Shown: in pieces, positions 52,176 to 55,021 of the stretch
Numbering within the stretch: the stretch's first letter is position 1
Layout of the letters: each line of letters begins with the position of its first letter
Assembly: GCA_007124095.1 (NCBI GenBank)
Contig: SLFU01000061.1
Span: 1 to 55,021, forward strand
From: Gemmatimonadota bacterium
GTDB lineage: Bacteria > Gemmatimonadota > Gemmatimonadetes > Longimicrobiales > Gaopeijiaceae
Direction of reading: 5' to 3'
Length of the DNA: 55,021 bases
Position numbers and translations under genes: made by a program
Notes under the pieces: generated by a model
What the model was told of the DNA's origin: nothing
Databases searched by the model: none
Seen by the model: only the letters and a program-made list of their open reading frames with translations

Positions 52176-52733
52176 ATGCATGCTGATCCCACCCCGCTGA
52201 GCGAAGGCCACCGGGAGCGTGCCGCCCTGCCGGCTGCGGCCCTCATCCACCTCCACCGGGCTCTCCGAAAGGAGGTCGGACCGCTCGAAGCGGTACATGC
52301 TCTACACGATGCCGGATTCGCCACAGGCGATCTCCTGTTCCGCGAGCTTCAGGACCGGATGGGACCGAACATTCCCGAGCTGCACGAATCCCGCTTTTGG
52401 AAAGAACTGGATGCGTTTTTCGACGCGAAGGGATGGGGAGGGCTGACTCATGAACGGGTCCACCCCGGACTGGGAATGCTCCGGGCTCGGGATTGGGGTG
52501 AAAGCGACCCCGAGTCCCCAGGGACGCAACCGAGCTGTGCTTTTTCGGCCGGGCTTCTCGCCCACATTCTCGGAAGGATTGCGGGGGGGGCGCTGGCCGT
52601 CCTGGAAGTGGCGTGCCGAAGCCGAGGGGACGGGGAATGTCACTTCCTCTTTGGATCGGAACCCGCGATCCATGAAGTCTATGGTCTCCTCCTCGACGAA
52701 GGGTCGCTGGATGCGGCGCTCGGGCGACTCTGA
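52176..52733 (+). CDS. V4R (4-vinyl reductase)-like domain protein
   Basis: The 185-residue protein starts at ATG 52176 (GGGAGCGAGATTCG before it). The N-terminal helices (LPAAALIHLHRALRKEVGPLEAVHALHDAGFATGDLLFRELQD) and the C-terminal pattern AVLEVACRSRGDGECHFLFGS match the V4R family, whose usual ending is C-x-G-x-G-x-C with a strand after it. V4R domains bind small molecules, such as hydrocarbons or tetrapyrroles, and are often sensory. Here two cysteines lie in the ACRSRGDGEC motif. The gene is 43 bases upstream of ruvX. Confidence 0.72.
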   Translation: MHADPTPLSEGHRERAALPAAALIHLHRALRKEVGPLEAVHALHDAGFATGDLLFRELQDRMGPNIPELHESRFWKELDAFFDAKGWGGLTHERVHPGLGMLRARDWGESDPESPGTQPSCAFSAGLLAHILGRIAGGALAVLEVACRSRGDGECHFLFGSEPAIHEVYGLLLDEGSLDAALGRL

Positions 52734-52775
52734 GCCGGTGGACCCCGTCCGACGCAACCCCATGCACGGTGCCAC

Positions 52776-53198
52776 TTGAGAGTGCTCGGGGTGGACTTCG
52801 GGGAGGTCAGGATCGGGCTGGCGGTTTCGGATGAATCCGGGACCCTCGCCTCCCCGATCGAGACGCTCCGCCGCCGCCGGGGGAAGCGTCCACCCCTGAA
52901 GGCGCTGGAGGAGGTGGCTCGTGCCCATGACGTGGAAGCGATCGTCTTCGGGCTTCCCCTGGAGCTATCGGGTGAGGATTCGGACTGGACCCGCGAGGTC
53001 CGGGATGTCTCCCGAAGACTTGGAGACCGCTTGGAGCTTCCGGTTCATCTGGTTGACGAACGGATGAGCTCCGTCCGGGCAGAAAGGGAGGTTCGAGGCT
53101 CCGGACTTCCGAAGAAGAAGCGCGAGCAGAAGGAGCGAGTGGATGCCGCCGCCGCCGCCCTGATCCTCCAGAGCTGGCTGGACCGGAGATACGACTGA
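52776..53198 (+). CDS. ruvX: RuvX/YqgF family putative Holliday junction resolvase
   Basis: The 140-residue protein has the RNase H-like fold of the RuvX/YqgF family. The N-terminus MRVLGVDFGEVRIGLAVSDESG has the first metal-binding aspartate, VEAIVFGLPLELSG the second strand, VHLVDERMSSVRAEREVR the conserved D-E-R motif, and VDAAAAALILQSWLD the final acidic helix. Relatives act in 16S rRNA 5'-end maturation in E. coli and were first thought to resolve junctions. The start is TTG 52776, with GTG 52782 as an alternative. mltG follows after 8 bases. Confidence 0.93.
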   Translation: MRVLGVDFGEVRIGLAVSDESGTLASPIETLRRRRGKRPPLKALEEVARAHDVEAIVFGLPLELSGEDSDWTREVRDVSRRLGDRLELPVHLVDERMSSVRAEREVRGSGLPKKKREQKERVDAAAAALILQSWLDRRYD

Positions 53199-53206
53199 GA
53201 CTCTCG

Positions 53207-54235
53207 ATGATGACCGGACAGATCCCGCTTCGACGCCTTTCCCTTGCCCTCTCGGCATGTGCTCTTTTTCTCGTAGGAGGCTGCTCCGGAGGACATCCTG
53301 AACCCGATCCCATCGAGTTCACAGTACCCTCGGGGGCCTCCTTGTCCCAGGTCGCCGACACTCTCGTGGCCCGCGACCTCGTGCGGTACCCCCGAGCCTT
53401 TCGGGCCATAGCCCGGGTTCGTGGGGACGACCGGGGCATACGAGCCGGCCGCTACCGGGTGCCCGCCGATGCCGGTTGGCTCGAGATTCTCGATCAGCTC
53501 GTCGCCGGGAGGGTCGTGACGGTCCCGCTCATGATTCCGGAGGGATTCACTCTCCGCCAGATCGCCCCCAGGGTGGCGGCCATCACAGAAATGGATGTCG
53601 ACGACGTAGAGCGCCGACTCCAGGAGGAGAAGGCGGCCGAAGAGTGGAGCGTTCCGGGTCCCGGCCTGGAAGGGTACCTCTTCCCAGACACGTACCACTT
53701 CGCTCCGGGCGTCACCCTCGAAACTGTTCTGCATACCTTGACGGAACGCTACCGCAGCTTCTGGACGCCGGAAGCTCGGGCCGAGGCTCGCGCCCTCGGG
53801 CTCTCGGAACAGGAGGTCACTACCCTCGCGGCGATCGTGCAGGCGGAGGCGAGGAGAGAGGACGAGATGCGCATCATCTCGGGAGTTTTTCACAATCGGC
53901 TACGGGTGGGCTATCTCCTCCAGGCCGACCCCACCGTCCAGTACGCCCTCGGTGAGCGGAGGAGCCGACTCCTGTACGCCGACATCGACGCGGTTGAAGA
54001 TCACCCCTACAACACATACTCCCAGCCGGGACTGCCTCCCGGGCCAATCGGAGCACCGGGAGCCTCCGCCCTGGAGGCAACACTGAACCCTGCCGACGTC
54101 GAGTACCTCTACTTCGTAGCTCGACCGGACGGATCGCACGTTTTCTCGCGGACGCTCACCGAGCACAACCAGGCCAGGATCCAGACGCGGCGAGAGTGGG
54201 ACGAGCTCCAGAGGCGGCGCGGGTCGGACGGCTGA
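53207..54235 (+). CDS. mltG: Endolytic transglycosylase MltG
   Basis: MltG cuts nascent peptidoglycan strands and limits their length. The 342-residue protein has a lipoprotein-like signal (LALSACALFLVGGC), so it may be lipid-anchored rather than a transmembrane form. The domain has EFTVPSGASLSQVADTL (LysM-like YceG start), IPEGFTLRQIA, PGPGLEGYLFPDTYHFAPG, and the catalytic region LAAIVQAEARREDEMRIISGVFHNRLRVGYLLQADPTVQYALG with the essential glutamate in QAE. The C-terminal NTYSQPGLPPGPIGAPGASALEATLNP is also typical. It follows ruvX and is 5 bases before thiE. Confidence 0.95.
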   Translation: MMTGQIPLRRLSLALSACALFLVGGCSGGHPEPDPIEFTVPSGASLSQVADTLVARDLVRYPRAFRAIARVRGDDRGIRAGRYRVPADAGWLEILDQLVAGRVVTVPLMIPEGFTLRQIAPRVAAITEMDVDDVERRLQEEKAAEEWSVPGPGLEGYLFPDTYHFAPGVTLETVLHTLTERYRSFWTPEARAEARALGLSEQEVTTLAAIVQAEARREDEMRIISGVFHNRLRVGYLLQADPTVQYALGERRSRLLYADIDAVEDHPYNTYSQPGLPPGPIGAPGASALEATLNPADVEYLYFVARPDGSHVFSRTLTEHNQARIQTRREWDELQRRRGSDG

Positions 54236-54239
54236 CCCA

Positions 54240-54881
54240 GTGCCTCGGCTCGCGCCACACCGGATTCGCCTCATCGTCATCACCGATCGGGAGCTGGCCG
54301 GGCCCCGAGGGGTGGAGTACGCGGTGGAGCGAGCGCTCGAGGCAGGGGCCCCGTGCATCCAGCTTCGCGACAAGGGCCGAACCGTTCGGGAGAGCCTCCC
54401 CCTCGCCCGAGCCCTCCGAGAGTCCACCCAGCGCGCCGGTGCTCTCTTTTTCGTCAACGACCGCTTAGATCTGGCGCTCGCCGTCCAGGCCGACGGCGTC
54501 CACCTGGGCCCGGATGATCTCCCTCTCGAAGCCGTGTCGGCGGTGCGTCCCCCCGGCTTTCTCGTAGGGTACAGCACCGACGACCCGGCCGAGGCCGAGC
54601 GCGCCGAAGCCCACGGCGCCGATTACCTCGGCTGCGGAACCGTCTTCCCCACCACCTCCAAAGGTGACGCTGGACGAGTGATCGGTCCTGATGGGCTGCG
54701 GAGCGTGGTGCGCCGCGTATCGGTACCTGTGGTCGGGATCGGGGGCGTCAATCCGCTCCGGGCGTGGGAGGTGGCCGGAGCCGGGGCCTCAGGAACTGCG
54801 GTGATCGGGGCCGTCATGAGCGCGGAATTCCCGGAAGACGCGGTTCGGCAGCTGCTGAGGCCCTTCCCTGGCGGAGACTGA
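54240..54881 (+). CDS. thiE: Thiamine-phosphate synthase
   Basis: ThiE joins the pyrimidine and thiazole parts of thiamine. The 213-residue protein has the TIM-barrel motifs: LIVITDRELAG, the phosphate-site QLRDKGRTVRES, FFVNDRLDLALAVQADGVHLGPDDL, YLGCGTVFPTTSKGDAGRVIG and VVGIGGVNPLRAWEVAGAGASGTAVIGAVM. The GTG at 54240 is in frame and fits the N-terminal strand. No thiamine riboswitch is visible before it. It is the last gene of the V4R-ruvX-mltG-thiE group and is followed by the rRNA terminator of the opposite strand. Confidence 0.95.
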   Translation: MPRLAPHRIRLIVITDRELAGPRGVEYAVERALEAGAPCIQLRDKGRTVRESLPLARALRESTQRAGALFFVNDRLDLALAVQADGVHLGPDDLPLEAVSAVRPPGFLVGYSTDDPAEAERAEAHGADYLGCGTVFPTTSKGDAGRVIGPDGLRSVVRRVSVPVVGIGGVNPLRAWEVAGAGASGTAVIGAVMSAEFPEDAVRQLLRPFPGGD

Positions 54882-54901
54882 ATCGGGGGAGGAGACCGTT
54901 G

Positions 54902-54943
54902 GAAAAAGAGAGACCCCTCGGGCCGAGGGAGGCACGAGGGGTC
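54902..54943 (-). terminator. Rho-independent terminator of the rRNA operon
   Basis: On the minus strand GACCCCTCG (54943-54935) and CGAGGGGTC (54920-54912) form a perfect 9-bp stem with a 14-base loop, followed by TCTCTTTTT. It lies just after the 3' end of the 5S gene. On the plus strand there is no T-run, so it does not serve thiE. Confidence 0.9.
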
Positions 54944-54956
54944 GGAGAGGGGAGCG

Positions 54957-55021
54957 GGTCGGCGGCGACGTACTCTCCCACCGGGCTGCCCCGGCAGTAC
55001 CATCCGCGCTGCGGGGCTTAA
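54957..55021 (-). rRNA. rrf: 5S ribosomal RNA, 3' part (runs off window)
   Basis: The minus strand from 55021 reads TTAAGCCCCGCAGCGCGGAUGGUACUGCCGGGGC then GGGAGAGTACGTCGCCGCCGACC in DNA letters, which matches the conserved 3' half of bacterial 5S rRNA (the E-loop GAUGGUA, the helix D region and GAGAGUA-GG-CGCCGCC). The 5' half lies to the right of the window. The end near 54957 is set by the pairing sequence GCCGCCGACC and is uncertain by a few bases. An rRNA operon therefore lies to the right on the minus strand. Confidence 0.93.

Noticed and set aside
54882-54956. Possible terminator for thiE on the plus strand
   Set aside because: The hairpin here has its T-run only on the minus strand and belongs to the rRNA operon.

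Overview
The window is about 55 kb of GC-rich bacterial chromosome, densely packed with housekeeping genes. Many genes start with GTG or TTG, and ATGA, GTGA or TTGA stop/start overlaps are common. The organism is diderm: lipoprotein signals, outer-membrane barrels, SurA-like chaperones, TonB-dependent receptors and an FtsEX/EnvC-type system are all present. A SusC/SusD pair, the high GC, and a TATATTTG promoter-like box that fits the TAnnTTTG element of the Bacteroidetes/FCB group point to the FCB superphylum. Gemmatimonadota is my best guess. This is inference from gene content, not a placement. I see no insertion sequence, prophage, CRISPR array or tRNA gene.

Layout. 1-3288 (minus): the start of a STAS/HATPase-like regulator, a PfkB kinase and lepA. 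3490-19412 (plus): an outer-membrane protein, a DUF58/BatA pair, and then a long run of touching genes: mfd, a parvulin lipoprotein, a surA-like gene, pdxA, ftsE, ftsX, an envC-like gene, holB and moaC. 19423-22690 (minus): guaB, a remnant of a class V aminotransferase, and an mltD-like LysM transglycosylase. 23040-23858 (plus): a hexapeptide acyltransferase. 23880-26525 (minus): acsA and an unknown gene. 26708-30701 (plus): a Fur/PerR regulator, a GlcD-like oxidase and dacB. 30674-32382 (minus): an SH3 protein and two small paralogous genes. 32588-33790 (plus): an outer-membrane barrel and an M23 lipoprotein. 33815-43302 (minus): folK-aroB, an acyl-CoA ligase, a NYN-LOTUS-LOTUS-HhH protein, a 3-methyladenine glycosylase, an NhaC antiporter and etfBA. 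43596-48716: a small lipoprotein facing susD-susC. 49101-51538 (plus): a class A PBP and a DUF3343 protein. 51605-51850 (minus): a YtxH protein. 52176-54881 (plus): V4R, ruvX, mltG and thiE. The right edge holds the 3' part of a 5S rRNA on the minus strand with a clear terminator.

A large share of the genes serve envelope growth and division: FtsEX with an EnvC-type activator that lacks metal ligands, MltG, MltD, a class A PBP, PBP4, an M23 lipoprotein, two parvulins and BatA/DUF58. The rest is mostly core metabolism (PdxA, MoaC, GuaB, AroB, FolK, ThiE, AcsA, ETF) and information processing (LepA, Mfd, HolB, RuvX, MPG).

The most unusual items are: the NYN-LOTUS-LOTUS-HhH protein; the tandem pair of small EDE-x-G-x-TW proteins; two MGGP minicistrons made by an 18-bp tandem duplication in front of the glycosylase gene; an 18-bp duplication that copies the start region of the PBP gene; an attenuator-like leader on guaB; and the aminotransferase remnant. 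Short tandem duplications at gene borders recur at five places.
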